From the NCBI GenBank assembly GCA_977006965.1, contig OZ345356.1, positions 2,046,001 to 2,110,000 of the forward strand: a DNA stretch of 64,000 nt. Reading direction: 5' to 3'. Made by a program: the position numbers and the translations under genes. A model generated the notes under the pieces. The model saw only the letters and a list, made by a program, of their open reading frames with translations, was not told where the DNA came from and did not search any database. Positions within the stretch are counted from its first letter, which is position 1. Each line of letters opens with the position of its first letter. Source of the DNA: Phymatolithon calcareum. Its lineage: Eukaryota > Rhodophyta > Florideophyceae > Hapalidiales. Positions 1 to 11,020 of this stretch are shown here, piece after piece.

Positions 1-245
1 ATCGAAAGTGGTCGGATAATTTCATTATTCCAACTGTACTCTAGCTAGCTTCAATGATATATTCCTTTGTAAAATTCCCTACTGTAGTCTTCCATGTCTC
101 CCGCAGGAAACATTTCTCAGTACTGCACCACTCGTGCACGAATTGGCTTATCCTTCGTTTATAAGTACGATATCTTGATGTACTGAAGGTTGCGACACGC
201 AACAATGCTCCCCGAATCCATCGTTTTTGGAGGCCACTTTTTCCC

Positions 246-253
246 TATATAAG
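246..253 (+). promoter_or_regulatory. Probable TATA box of the 148-aa gene
   Basis: The string tatataag lies about 170 bp before the ATG at 420 in an otherwise pyrimidine-rich stretch. A start site about 30 bp downstream would give a 5' leader of roughly 140 nt. This is a consensus match only; no other core element was recognised. Confidence 0.4.
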
Positions 254-419
254 CCACCCCTCCTTTCGACTAGTCGGAGAAGAGACCTTAGACCAGGGAA
301 AAGGACTGCACAAGGCAGTACAACAAAGTGATCGTCAAGGAAATTGGTCGCCTTCGTCTGGACGGAGCATAAAGCGCATCACCAGCGCAAGTTGAATACC
401 AATTCGAGATCATCGAACG

Positions 420-866
420 ATGGATATTGACATCAACAGTTTACTGGAGAGGGCAAACAGTGGCAATCACTATTATCTGATCGAAGCGGGCTGTGAAGCT
501 ATGAAAGCGGAGTTCCGAGTTGCTTTCACTGAGCATATTTGTGGAGCATTTATCGGCCCTAGAATCGAAACTTTGTTTTTCCTTATTGCGCAAGCTATGC
601 ATGAGCGTGACGACTTCAGTTCCATGACCTGGCAAAAGGTCTATGAAACTATCAAGGCGAAGCGTGAACAGAAAGAAAAAGACGAAGTGATGGACGCGCA
701 AACTGTCAAAGACTTCCGACGCGTCGAAAAACTGACAAAAGAGGACTATACCGCTATGGGTGACGCGTTCTGCAGGGGTGTATCTGATGCTGCTGCTATT
801 GGAGACTCTGATCTCTCTGATGCTTCTGCCTCCGGAGACTCTGATGAGAATGAGACCGCAAATTAG
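420..866 (+). CDS. Hypothetical 148-aa acidic-tailed protein
   Basis: The family is not recognised. The frame opens with ATG and has no signal peptide or membrane segment. Residues 1-90 look like a compact helical domain. Residues 85-112 are charged and Lys-rich, with EKDEVMDAQ followed by RRVEKLTKEDY. The C-terminal third is a low-complexity acidic Ser/Ala/Asp tail containing two similar units, AAIGDSDLSDAS and SASGDSDENE. A TATA-like box upstream and an unbroken frame between retroelement-rich regions favour a real small intronless gene. It could also be the first ORF of an unrecognised element. No neighbour gives functional context. Confidence 0.5.
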   Translation: MDIDINSLLERANSGNHYYLIEAGCEAMKAEFRVAFTEHICGAFIGPRIETLFFLIAQAMHERDDFSSMTWQKVYETIKAKREQKEKDEVMDAQTVKDFRRVEKLTKEDYTAMGDAFCRGVSDAAAIGDSDLSDASASGDSDENETAN

Positions 867-2940
867 ATGTCCTTCGTCCCATCAAAGCAAATCTGGCTCC
901 AAAACGAGTGTTGCTTATGGCACAATGAATATGACTCTCTTCTTTTTTGTACAAGTCTATAATCATCTCAAAATACTGGCTCTCGGTAGTGACGGTACAT
1001 ATCTAGAGAGAGGGAATATAAACTTAATAGGTGCTACCGGTCAGGCAGAAATGAGTCTGCTTGACTTTAGTCATTGTAAGGTTGCATAACACACACTTTT
1101 TGAGCGAGATGTATAGTCCATCAAATTTTATCTTCTAATTCTGTCCAAATTAGCTTGCGCAGCCATTTTCTCGTGGTAGGAGACGACAAGGATGCACTTC
1201 GAGTGACACAAGGTACAGGGATAGGTGAATCACTTTTGAAAAATCTCTAAGAGCGGAAAGGGATAACGCAAAAAGAATGATACTCAAGAAAAATTCAATC
1301 CATGAGGAACTAAGTTAAGACGAAGCTATGCTAGAGAACAATACGAGCAATAGTTCTAAAGAGGATTTACAAGGAAACCATCGCTGGTGGGGGAGGGCTG
1401 GGATATTAGAAAACATAGAGCAAGTAATGCTAAAGACAAAGTGGGCGCGCGAGGAAGAAAGGAAAGTAACAAGGGCGAACAACATAAGTCTGCACCTTGC
1501 AAAATAAATGAAGGTACTTCGACTTGTTTCATCACGTCTTGGGACACCTGCGACCTTAGCTTTATAGCTCATTATTACACACCGCCAGGATTGACCCTAC
1601 AAACAGGTTCCAGTGTATACTTCCCTGTCACGTTAAAACAGTACCAGAGACCAGAAGTATGGATCCTGTACCCAGAAGTTCGTTCTTTCATATTGATGTA
1701 CTAAACCGAACCTAGATTAATCTAAGTAACATTACTTTGACTTATGAGGTACCCTTCAATCGAATGACCTAGTCCGGCCGGGAAACAGCAGTTGGTGTAC
1801 TGGTTCAACTTCGTGACGGCAAAGTTTTAACTAAAATTAAGTGGTCAGACTATCAGGCAGCCGAATAATGTACCTCACAAGGTCAAACGTTCATTCGCGG
1901 TATGCGTCATCGACGTACCAGATGCACATCTACTTCTAAAATAAATTCACATCTTTCTCTTGAGGGTGAAATATGTGAAGTGACATAGGTTCATCAATTG
2001 ATTATCCGCGAGAGTATTTGGACTTGTAGCTGACAGCTACTAGCAATTTCAACGATGATTGCTGCGTCTCTCACCAGTTCGTCGAGACTTCTCTGATAGT
2101 TCTCTTTGCTTTCTTCGTCATTGCCGGATTCCTCACAAAGTTAATTTTCACTGGGTTTTAAGATCCTTCATGATGCAACTCTTTCGTCGCTAAACCTGCA
2201 ATATCTTTATGATCCTACTGCCCACAAAACGGAGCTAGAAACGGAATAAGGCCACTGAATACTAAAACAATACAGAAAATGCGTATTGCGTGTCCCGAAT
2301 AAGTTTTGCTATGCATGCCATGTGTCTCCGAGCAGAGTGCCAGGACAATAAGCTTCTCGCTAAATGCTAGATATTTGATATATCAGGCTGCCTTCGCTGT
2401 AATTTAGTTAATTGCAATGTTGGCTAGGTACTCAACTGGAGATTAAATGGCACCTTGATTCATACTCTTATTAATTTGCTCGCAGTGGTACACCTTATTA
2501 TATGATGTCACACTGCCTTCCAATGGGCGTCCTGAAGGGCATCGGAGGAAGCTCTTTGTAGACCACGACAAACAACTCTTCATTAGAAAGCATCCAGGTG
2601 AAAATGGTTGACCCTGGAAGGGTTTCCCATTGGGGCCAGCAAGTGCGATGGTAATAAGAGGTTTCTTCTTCTTTATTAGTACGTGTCATAATGTTTCTCG
2701 TTTTCTATAAACGCACTAAACTACGAGTAAATGTAACGCAAAAACCGACATCTCGTGTTGACTGGCACATAGTGGTTCAAAGCACATCCGGACGGACAGA
2801 ACAAGATTTTGCTACGCATACGTTTGAAACCGTTACTCTCTGACTCCTAACAAATTAGTTGATTAACAGCGTAGATTGGGAACAAGAGGAATATTGCCAT
2901 ACGATAAATTTTCGCTTATGACATCGACTCCTTGGCTGGC

Positions 2941-3230
2941 AACTAATAGATTGCATTGCCAATGTATTGCATTATATTGTTACTGGAGCACTATTGTAAG
3001 AGCCTGTCATTATTGCAATACGCATGGCAAAGAGATTGACTTTTATTTTAGTAGAAGAAGCGACCGTGTGAAAGAGCTTCTGCAAGAAGATATGGAGTAT
3101 GACGATCTATCCTAAAAGTGAAGAAGATTTGATATTGCGTTCATATTGCTGCTTATCTTCTATTGCAATCTTGCAAAGAAGTCACTGTCACTGTTATGGC
3201 ATTGCTATTGCACTGTCCTCGCTAATCAAA
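2941..3230. repeat. ATTGCA/TGCAAT-rich patch
   Basis: Degenerate ATTGCA, TTGCAAT and ATTGC words recur many times in about 290 bp, for example around 2951-2975, 3021-3030 and 3125-3215, without a fixed period. Similar patches occur at 3968-4085, 5097-5125, 9225-9250 and 9584-9755. The patch may be a decayed satellite or a cluster of short sites; it has no coding explanation. Confidence 0.4.
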
Positions 3231-3967
3231 AAAATAGTATTGCGACAAGCCCTGATTAGCTCTAGAGTCCCAGGCAGCAAGGTGGAAGACAAGCAAAGGA
3301 CAGAGTCTTGTACACAATATGGTTTGTCGAACGTTTTTCAAGAAGTATTGGGCAATTGATTTGGCTAATCCACATTCAAATAGCATGGAGATTGCAAGAC
3401 TGGAATGGAACTGTAGATTGCGGGATTCCGTTTGCCGAACTCCTCCGTCACTGGTCTGTCGATGATGGACATTTCCTGGTATGCTTGCAGTACCAAGCCA
3501 AGCGAGCGCTCACAGAACGAATACGTATAACGCCCTTACCGCTTCTTCAACATCGGCACTTCTCTCAAGTGCCTGTATCGGAGGTGCTCCTCATGCGGTG
3601 ACTGTACTTTTGCCGACTTCGAGTTCTTGTCTCGTTAGTGTTACTGTCGTTTCTCGTTCCTCGTCGCCGCAAGATTTACCGGTCAGTAGTGTATACATTC
3701 CCCGTCTCTTTACCGTGGGTCGTGCTAGTTTGGTAAGCTATCTGACCACCCCATCTGGCTGTCCTCTTACATACCCATGCTATGTCATCTTTAATCTAGT
3801 GTGCTGTCTCTGTTGATTATTTAGGCTCTTCGACCGACCTCAGCAGGTGAGGGTATCAATCAACGACCAAGTAAACCTCTTCATTCAACCCCACACATCT
3901 GAGCTTCCATTGTTGAACCACGCATATCCGGCCATTCCCATAGCGGCCCCTGGCATGACCGGTTCTA

Positions 3968-4085
3968 TAGGAAAGTATTCAATTGCCTTGCAATTAATTG
4001 AAATTGTTTCAAATTGCAATCTGATTGCTTCAGAGGCACAAATTGCAACTGTGATTGCACACTTTGTTCTAATTGCAATTATACT
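3968..4085. repeat. ATTGCAATT-rich patch
   Basis: At least six ATTGCA or TGCAATT words occur in 118 bp, including the palindromic aattgcaatt near 4072. It is the same motif as at 2941-3230 and is not part of a recognised gene or element. Confidence 0.4.
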
Positions 4086-4441
4086 TTGAAATTTCGTAAG
4101 ATTCCATGCACCGCGGCACGCAGTACTCTCGCTGTTTTCTAACGTCGAAGCATCATGGTTCATGCTGACTCGGGAGGCCGCGCTTCTGCACCATCGCGTT
4201 GCATCTCCCGGCACGATCGCCACCCAAAGCTCTGGCCATGTTAGTATTTAATCCCTAGTCGCAACATCACAAGTACTCAACCAAGCCCTTGATGCGCTAA
4301 TTGACGCTGTCGCATCGCAAAGCGGTGCAAACTGGATAAGCGCTATATTTCGCCTAGTGTCTAGTTTACGGGAGCAATAGTTTCATATATCCAGCGGCTT
4401 TGTACGTACCTGTCGATAGCCGTAGTCTAGGCACTAGCGGT

Positions 4442-4980
4442 GCGATTGTGATATCTCACAATTTTGAGAATGGAACCGTCAAAATTCGGCGAGAGCAGTT
4501 TCATTTCCGAAAGCTTGCTGAAAACGAGGGACGCAAGACGTTGAAATATCGGATTCAAACACGACAAATGACATTCAAGATAGATCTGGCCTCCGGCGAG
4601 TATGGGAACAGCAAGAGGAGTACCGCACCAGGAGACTACGTTCGCCAAGAATTGTATACCGCACCAAGCAGTGAGGATGAAAGAAAGCAGATACAGAATT
4701 CTTTGTGCAAGTTGGTTTGTTGGCCATTTTCCGAGAAACCCACCGAAGTTAATTGAAGAAATGAGCAGTCAAGGAGCATGGGCATTTGGAACACTCAACA
4801 GAATTCTGAAGAAGCCTACATGGAGCCCGGCAGAAGAGATTGACATGGCTAGAGCCATTAACGTGATTTAAGATGAAAAATTTTAATGCCAGTAGAATAT
4901 GCCTAGAAACGTGCTGAATTTCTTCCAGTTTGGACACATGTTATCTTCATCAATAAATCCATTTAATTTCGAAATACCTG
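4442..4980 (+). mobile_element. LINE C-terminal fragment with NLR-8 type 3' end
   Basis: Two overlapping frames (about 4442-4756 and 4690-4871), joined by one apparent frameshift, give a Lys/Arg-rich stretch and then WFVGHFP, followed by LIEEM and SPAEEIDMARAI. This order matches the C-terminal domain of the other LINEs here (W-x-FG-x-FPP, then a helical tail). The segment is followed by atcaataaatccatttaat near 4949, a 3' end also seen at about 23372 and 44816. Inference: a 5'-truncated, mutated LINE. The protein similarity is by eye and weak. Confidence 0.4.
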
Positions 4981-5410
4981 ATGTTGAAAGTAGCTCAGAG
5001 AATCAATCAAAGATTTCCGCTGACACTCAAGGAGGCGAGATCCATCATTAAAGTATCTTTCAAACCGAAGCCTATCGCTATCAGGGGTCGGTTAAAATGG
5101 ATTGACATTGCAATGAATTGCAATCCTCAATAGAAATCGAAGATTGGGTCATTTTCTGATACTTGTTTGTGAAAAGATTCGTATTTATATGCCAGTACTA
5201 TAGTCGTCGCAGGTAAGGGGGGAAGATTCCTTTCTTCAATCTAAGCTAAACTGCTTACACACTCAGCCACGCGCATGACCACATCCACTCATAGAGTCCC
5301 ATGTCGTATGAGAGCTCTCATAGCGAATGCGTTCGCGTTGGTCTCGGTTCGGCCTTGGTGAATCGGCTCCGCCACCCCTTTACTCTGGTGGTGGCGAAAC
5401 GTTGAAAAGC

Positions 5411-5605
5411 TTATATCGTTGCGCTAACCGCCGTTCGAAACGACGTCGGAGTTGAGGAGAAATTGTTTTGAAGTTGATGCTGAACCTGGTCGGGTTGAAG
5501 GAATTGTTGCATAGACTTTGATGACGCCCATCGTCCACGAAGTTGGTTTTTGGTGCTCTTGTCGACTCGGAGAGCTAGTAGCTCATACCGTCCTGTACGG
5601 TCCAT
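5411..5605 (-). CDS. Short ORF overlapping the end of the RT-RNase H ORF
   Basis: A 64-codon ATG frame overlaps the last 23 nt of the RT-RNase H ORF in another frame and ends at 5411. In DIRS-like elements the tyrosine-recombinase ORF often overlaps the RT ORF, so this could be the truncated start of such an ORF. The peptide is Gln/Ser-rich (e.g. QHQLQNNF) with no recombinase motif, so it may equally be chance. A 7-bp hairpin (cgccacc...ggtggcg) lies just beyond at 5370-5396. Confidence 0.25.
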   Translation of the reverse strand: MDRTGRYELLALRVDKSTKNQLRGRWASSKSMQQFLQPDQVQHQLQNNFSSTPTSFRTAVSATI

Positions 5606-7514
5606 CAGCGGGGTTAGACTCGCTTCTGATATATATGCACTTTATATGCAAGTCCCCGGCCAACGTAAGAGCTGCCACTTGTCTGCAAATATGATAGAGT
5701 CCAAGACTCGATCTTCCTTTCTCTAGCGCCCCAATGAGCGCTTTATTGTCCACTCCAATGACCAACCTTTTTCCAAAGTTCATTTTGTTGCGTAAAAACC
5801 ACTTAAGACCCAGTATGAGTGCTTTTCCTTCGAGAATGTTGATATGTGCGCTATTGCGCCATCGATGCCTGATTGCGACTTTCCATGTTTTTCGACTCTG
5901 CCACTCACCTATTGGCTCACCATGCAGTAGTGATAGGTACTCGTCCTCGGTTGCATCAGTGTAAACAACCCCTGCTCCAAAATTGCTTGCGTCAATGCAG
6001 AGGATTTTCTCGGAGAATTTGCGTTTGATGTTGCCGTATATGAGAGGTGAGAGATTTGAAAGAGTCCATAATTCGCATCGGGCGCCATACCTTGGGATTG
6101 GGCAGTAGGTATCGGCATGCAGCATTTCATAACATTCTTTTAGGATCGACAACATTGGCCGACGTAGGAGGAGGAACCACACCCATTTTCCCAAAAGTGT
6201 AGACAGGTTATCATGTGACCATAGATTAGCCCTCACCATTCGGTGAGTATCGGAGAGGACTTCACCCATCTTAATTGTTCTCGGTAAAAGGGTACCATTC
6301 TTTTTGACTTCAATGCCAAGAATGTCCGTTGATTCTTTTGGTGGTAGCTCCACCTTTCCATCCCCCGGCGGGAATCCAATATCCTCACATTTGTCGCGGG
6401 CGGCAACCACATGTTCCCTAACTTCGGTTAAGTCAGTTCCCATGCAGAAAAAATCGTCGATATAGGCACCGTCTCGCGCTTCATTGAGGATGAGGTGGCT
6501 GGATGGTCGGATGGTGTCGTCGGGGTTTAGACAAAGAATTTGACTTAAGGCGTTTTCATGGATTGATTGCCCCAAAAATACCGAATGTGACCAACCCATG
6601 GGTAGCACACATACCATGGGCCAGTATTTGACTCCCTCGATTGTCACAGCAGGGAGTCCGAAAAACGTCCATATCCATTTCGGCATTTTAATACGGTGGT
6701 AAAAATTGTCCATGTCGGTCTTGCCGCAGTGTAGGTCCTCGTCGGATCCGAGGTAGAGGTCAACGAAGTCCCCGGGGTTTGGTAGAACAACCTCAGGAGA
6801 AGGGGTGAAGAATAAATTTGCCTTCCGAGCATCAATGATTAAGCGCTGTTTGTCCTTTTTCGGTACAGCAAATATGCCATTAAGGACAGTCGGTTTGGTA
6901 GTGCTTAGGAAGACGATTCCTTTTTCTCGTAATTTGAGGATGACCTGGTAGTACTCACGGGGGTCAACTCCAACATAACCTCGGATTGATTTTAACTCAT
7001 CATTGGTTGGTTTTGGGTCTTTTAAAACATTGTCAGGTGTAGCATATTTCATAGCAAGTTCCGGCGGCAAGGCGTCAAGCAGCTCGACGCTTCCTGCCAC
7101 TCCGTCAGAAGGCAACGATAATTTTGAGGCCTCCATCCAAGTTTTCGGTTGACAACGCTCGGCTAAATAGGTAGAGCTTTCTGGTGGTACTCTCGTTGTC
7201 ACCCATCGGTCCGCACGTGACAATAGTTGCCGGCGGAACGCCCGGTCGCATGAATCACTCACTGAAGAACATATTTCCGATTGACTGGCCGTGAGTTGTT
7301 TGTCGTTGAAAATTAGGAGTACATCCATGCTGGCGACCTGCCCCCTGGAGAGGGCATTGAGGCAGGTTAGTACGTGCGCGTTGGCCGTCAGTATGGCATT
7401 TTCCTTACGTAATCGCGACCTATGGCGAGGCCCTTTTCCACTTGTCCTGCCATTAATTCCCCTGATCGGTAGGGGGAATAACTCACGTCGGTCATCGGTA
7501 ACAAATCTTTTCAT
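5583..7514 (-). CDS. Retroelement reverse transcriptase-RNase H polyprotein (DIRS/Ngaro-like)
   Basis: A continuous 643-codon frame counted from the ATG at 7514; the frame is open a further 22 codons upstream. RT motifs in order are FAVPKKDKQRLIIDARKAN, KTDMDNFYHRI, LPMGWSHSVFLGQ and the catalytic AYIDDFF. An RNase H domain follows, with LCIDASNFGAGVV, INILEGKALILGL, VIGVDNKALIGAL and the closing SESNPADGP. This RT/RH style resembles tyrosine-recombinase retrotransposons (DIRS, Ngaro) and pararetrovirus-type RH. No protease, DDE integrase or tyrosine recombinase is visible on either side. The ATG lies 10 nt past the stop of the gag-like ORF, as in a two-ORF element. The frame is intact, so the insertion is young or the ORF is under selection. 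Assignment to DIRS is inference. Confidence 0.8.
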   Translation of the reverse strand: MKRFVTDDRRELFPLPIRGINGRTSGKGPRHRSRLRKENAILTANAHVLTCLNALSRGQVASMDVLLIFNDKQLTASQSEICSSVSDSCDRAFRRQLLSRADRWVTTRVPPESSTYLAERCQPKTWMEASKLSLPSDGVAGSVELLDALPPELAMKYATPDNVLKDPKPTNDELKSIRGYVGVDPREYYQVILKLREKGIVFLSTTKPTVLNGIFAVPKKDKQRLIIDARKANLFFTPSPEVVLPNPGDFVDLYLGSDEDLHCGKTDMDNFYHRIKMPKWIWTFFGLPAVTIEGVKYWPMVCVLPMGWSHSVFLGQSIHENALSQILCLNPDDTIRPSSHLILNEARDGAYIDDFFCMGTDLTEVREHVVAARDKCEDIGFPPGDGKVELPPKESTDILGIEVKKNGTLLPRTIKMGEVLSDTHRMVRANLWSHDNLSTLLGKWVWFLLLRRPMLSILKECYEMLHADTYCPIPRYGARCELWTLSNLSPLIYGNIKRKFSEKILCIDASNFGAGVVYTDATEDEYLSLLHGEPIGEWQSRKTWKVAIRHRWRNSAHINILEGKALILGLKWFLRNKMNFGKRLVIGVDNKALIGALEKGRSSLGLYHICRQVAALTLAGDLHIKCIYIRSESNPADGPYRTV

Positions 7515-7524
7515 TTTTGTTCTA

Positions 7525-8205
7525 CTAATTTTTGCGAGCCCCAGAAGCCCCCTTTTTCTTTGTGTCGGGATTCTTTCCAAGGGGCTTCATGAGCTCACGT
7601 TCGAGTCGCGTTGCACGGCGGGCGGCTCGTAATTCTCCCGCTTTCTCGATAAAGGTCCATCGGCCACGTGGTGCATTGCGGCCGGTTATCGTGTTAGTAA
7701 GGACCTCGATCTGTTGCGCAAGATCGTTCGGTGTCGCTCCGCTGCTGTCGCTATCGCTTTCCGCTAGTTCAACTCTCTTTGGTTGACCTCTTTTAGAGTT
7801 CTTTCTCTTTTTGTGTCCTCGCGACGGGCCCGGGTTGGATGGGCCCGCCCTAGTTTTGGGTTTGTTGCGCGTTCGGGTTTTGCGAGAGGGCCCGGCGTTG
7901 GATGGCCCTCCTCTAGAATTGGTTGGATTGTTAGCATCATCGTTACGCGCATCGTTTAGGTCCGTGTCATCGTATCCACTTCCACTACTCACCGGTGCCG
8001 GTAAATTTCCGGCGACCACGTTAGTAATTACCTCGCATAAATCGTTAGTATCGCATCGCAGTGGCACAGTGCGCGAAGCACCCAGTTTCGAATTCAAAAA
8101 CTCAATCATCCCGGTCTGGAACTCACGTCCTCGGCTTTCATAAGTCTTCAAACTCTTACTTACCACATCTTTTAACTTCGATATATAGTCTCCATCTTTT
8201 CCCAT
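7525..8205 (-). CDS. Gag-like ORF1 of the RT-RNase H element
   Basis: A 226-codon ATG frame just upstream of the RT ORF on the same strand. Residues 1-75 look globular and helical. Residues 80-160 are Pro/Gly/Ser/Arg-rich with two related units (RGGPSNAGPSRKTRTRN and RAGPSNPGPSRGHKKR). The C-terminus is strongly basic (REL...KNPDTKKKGASGARKN). Such a nucleic-acid-binding tail without a CCHC knuckle is common in Gag proteins of DIRS/Ngaro-type elements. The ORF1 stop and ORF2 start are 10 nt apart, so ORF2 may be made by reinitiation or frameshifting. Function is inferred from position and composition. Confidence 0.55.
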   Translation of the reverse strand: MGKDGDYISKLKDVVSKSLKTYESRGREFQTGMIEFLNSKLGASRTVPLRCDTNDLCEVITNVVAGNLPAPVSSGSGYDDTDLNDARNDDANNPTNSRGGPSNAGPSRKTRTRNKPKTRAGPSNPGPSRGHKKRKNSKRGQPKRVELAESDSDSSGATPNDLAQQIEVLTNTITGRNAPRGRWTFIEKAGELRAARRATRLERELMKPLGKNPDTKKKGASGARKN

Positions 8206-9774
8206 CCCCGCGAAGAGTTCAATAAACTCTCCTAATAGCAGCCTGTTCCTGCTTTGATTGCTTTTGTTAGCAGGTGATATTTTCGAAGAGGCGCCTCACC
8301 CACGGCATCCCCTCCTAGTCCCATTCCCTAAGGGACGAGGGCGAGTGTTGTGAACTAACACAGGTGACACTCACAGTCTAAATAGACAACACCGTCAACA
8401 GGTAGCAGGTTCAATAACCCATATGCCCACCCATCCTCGTAAACGTCGGCGTCCTCGTTAGAGTTCGATTCGAACGTTCCTTGCCAGTGCGATACAGGCC
8501 AGTCGACTTCACTAGTTATTACCAGATCCGCCTCGCACGTCACCATGTCCAACCTCGAGAGAAGGAGTTCCAACACCACTTCCATTGACGAACCAGAACT
8601 GATAGCACAGTTAAGATGAGAACTCAAACACTCCACAAATTTATGATCATTTAAAAAGCTGCGCCGTTATGCGTAGAAGAAAACTTAAAGGCCTCCCCGA
8701 GGCCAGGTGTCGCTACTAGGGCATGTTGCCAGGACACCGCGCTTTACAACTTTGACTAAACGATTCCGATAGGGGTTTACGACTTATGCGAAAAATACCA
8801 ACGTTATGTGTACATCTCCATCTCCGTACATGTTCATTGCTCATTGTCTCCGAGAAGTTAGGTATCGGTCGGGTGCCACCCCGTCCGTCATGAGTCTTCA
8901 TCTGGTGAAATTGTGCAGCTCTTAGACACCCGAAGGTGCACAGGGGTCGCGACGTGAACGCGGCTACACACGAGACCGGGTCAGTAAACCCTCTTTACTA
9001 ACTCCTGGCCCGAGATCCGTACGTGCACTTCATACTCCTTAGAGACTCACGCCTCCAGGTAAATCAGAATCCATTGTGAGTCTTTCCCCCCACTCTGACT
9101 TATCCGCACACGAAGTGCGATTCACGCACAAAAACTCCCCCCCAAGACTTGGCGGCAATATCCAAATCATTCCACGCCCAAGTCCGAAAATACCGTTCTG
9201 CTATGCAAGGTCGCAGAACTTTATATTCTGCAGCATTGCAAGTTGCATTGCGCCATCTTTGGTGATTTCAATACCGATTGCTGAAGTGGCTACACTAATT
9301 TAGGTACCCTAACTACATACCAGTCGTGCGCCAGCTGACCACGAATTGTCGACATCCCGGCAACAGTACATGTAAGGCATACTTTCCTTGATTATACCGT
9401 GCTGGCTATTTTCTTACAACGTCACTGTCGATTCCACGTGATAACAGCATATGTAAGGCAAACCCTTATCATATTGTACCTTGCTGGCAGCTCATTTGTA
9501 ACCTGGCGTGAATGTGCGGCTGTTTCTGTTGTAGTGTTTTATGCTTTACATGACCATTAAACGATATTCATCGCCCGAGATCATTGCAATTAGGATTTCT
9601 ACGACTACCAGTATTGCAATTCGCATTGCATCGCCGTGTGAGACGCCCTCCGCATTGGGTATTGCATCTTTTTCTCCAATCGCTTGCAATGGCATTGTTC
9701 GGATCCCTGATCGCTATCAGGACAGTTCCTGGCGGCTTTCCAATATTGCACAGACGATCTGATGTGATCTTACG
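8206..9774. other. Probable leader of the RT element, then no recognisable gene
   Basis: The first 200-400 bp upstream of ORF1 may be the 5' leader of the RT-RNase H element; no terminal repeat was identified. The remainder holds short non-ATG frames only, an A/T-balanced stretch, and the ATTGCA patch at 9584-9755. Confidence 0.4.
9584..9755. repeat. ATTGCA-rich patch
   Basis: At least eight ATTGCA-type words occur in about 170 bp, several 10-30 bp apart (attgcaatt, cattgcatc, tattgcatc, tattgcac). It is the same word seen in the 3-4 kb patches. It ends about 20 bp before the target duplication of the next LINE. Confidence 0.4.
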
Positions 9775-9789
9775 CCAGCTAGATGGGGA

Positions 9790-10271
9790 TATGTGTTGAT
9801 TTAAAAGCTCCCAAGGCCTCTCTCAAGGCCTCTCTTCCAGAGTAACAGGGCCGCTTTCGCACGATTTTCTAAGCTAACGTAGTTTGACTATTCAGTATAT
9901 CCTTGATTCGTATTTCTCTCCGAACAAGTTCCCTAGTTAGTCGCTTACATTCATATTCAATTTCAGGACTAATCTTGGATTAAGATAGAATGCGTTGGAG
10001 CGCGACCAGCTCAATCACGGCTGTGACCCAAAAGTATGCACCTAATACTGATTTTCTCCAAAGAGGTGCTCTGTTGAATATCAGCCGTAGGCATCGCAAC
10101 CCTGTTGACTTTTCTCTTACGCCGGGAACCACCGGTAGATTGTTCGAATCAGTTGGTATCTCGAGCGATCTGCCCTCTTCTTCCTTTGCCCATAACTCAA
10201 TTATTTCTTTTCGCCGCCCTTTCTTTGAGACTGAGCCCTCCTCAGCTTTATCTAGAGCTTGCTGCAGATCT
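9790..10271 (-). mobile_element. 5'-truncated LINE, family NLR-1
   Basis: The 15-bp direct repeat ccagctagatgggga occurs at 9775-9789 and 10272-10286 and brackets this 482-bp insert exactly. On the minus strand it encodes DLQQALDKAEEGSV, WAKEEEGRSLEIP and FNRAPLWRKSVLGAY, collinear with the C-terminus of the NLR-1 copy at 29342-31436. It ends with a diverged version of the NLR-1 3' UTR (aaagctcccaaggcctc). Compared with the 60-kb copy it is clearly older. Confidence 0.85.
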
Positions 10272-10299
10272 CCAGCTAGATGGGGACTGTATGGGGACT

Positions 10300-10870
10300 G
10301 TATCACCCTCGTCGCCGCTTTTCAAAATGAGAAGAACTTGGATACAATGGCGTACGATCCAGTATGTGAGATGTGTAATGCCAGTTCTAGCGAAACAGTT
10401 GAACACCTATTGCTAAGCAGAAAGGGCGCTAGATGAGCTCTTACTATTTAGCAAGACACTGATAGAACGCATGGAGAACGAAGAAGGCCTGTATTGATTC
10501 GTATAAGGCAAGGCAAAAAGCGGTCGAGTCCAAGCACCAGCAATCCTGTAGAGGACTGAGATAGGATTACTTAAATCCTGAGTTTTCCCGTCCGCGATTT
10601 TAGTGGGCGTTTCGTAAGCTGCACAATGGTAGTTAGCATCAGAGGAAGCCTCGCCCATATCTTCGCAAGTCTGTGGGGCTTTTAAATAAACTTGAATAAA
10701 AAAACCTATCGCGAAGCTGTGGTGGACGGTCTGCCTCCAGACGCACGTTTATTGGACAAGTGGGAGCCAAGTCTGTAGAGTAATGATGCCAAGAGAAACC
10801 GCTAGACGTACTCAAGTTTCTGAGCTATGAGAATTTGTTTTGAAGCAGTTTCAAACGGTTCCATTCTGCG
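10300..10870 (+). mobile_element. NLR-7 LINE C-terminal fragment interrupted by an NLR-5 tail
   Basis: Conceptual translation at 10320-10436 gives CEMCNASSSETVEHLLL, a Cys-x2-Cys...His knuckle typical of LINE C-termini. Sequence from about 10720 to 10870 matches 44448-44590 (same Cys/Arg-rich start, then a stretch encoding LDVLKFL). Between them, about 10640-10705 carries the NLR-5 3' end (gaggaagcctcgccc...ggggcttttaaa). The host is thus a decayed LINE split by a later insertion. The exact 5' edge of the NLR-5 insert was not found. Confidence 0.5.
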
Positions 10871-11020
10871 TGAGCGATCATTCCGCAAAAACGAAAGAAA
10901 GAATCGGCCGTCTTCTGCGTTATCCGAAATATCCTTGGCGGAGCAGATTGCGAGCAAGAATTGAAATGTATGTCAAGAGAGCAAACAGAATATGAATTGT
11001 GATATCATTCTGGTTCAGTC

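Larger units (their letters stand above)
867..4399. other. No convincing gene
   Basis: Frames here are short and mostly begin with non-ATG codons; none resembles a known family. The only structure seen is the ATTGCA-rich patches listed separately. AT-rich segments such as 2380-2480 look like ordinary non-coding DNA or old decayed repeats. Confidence 0.5.
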
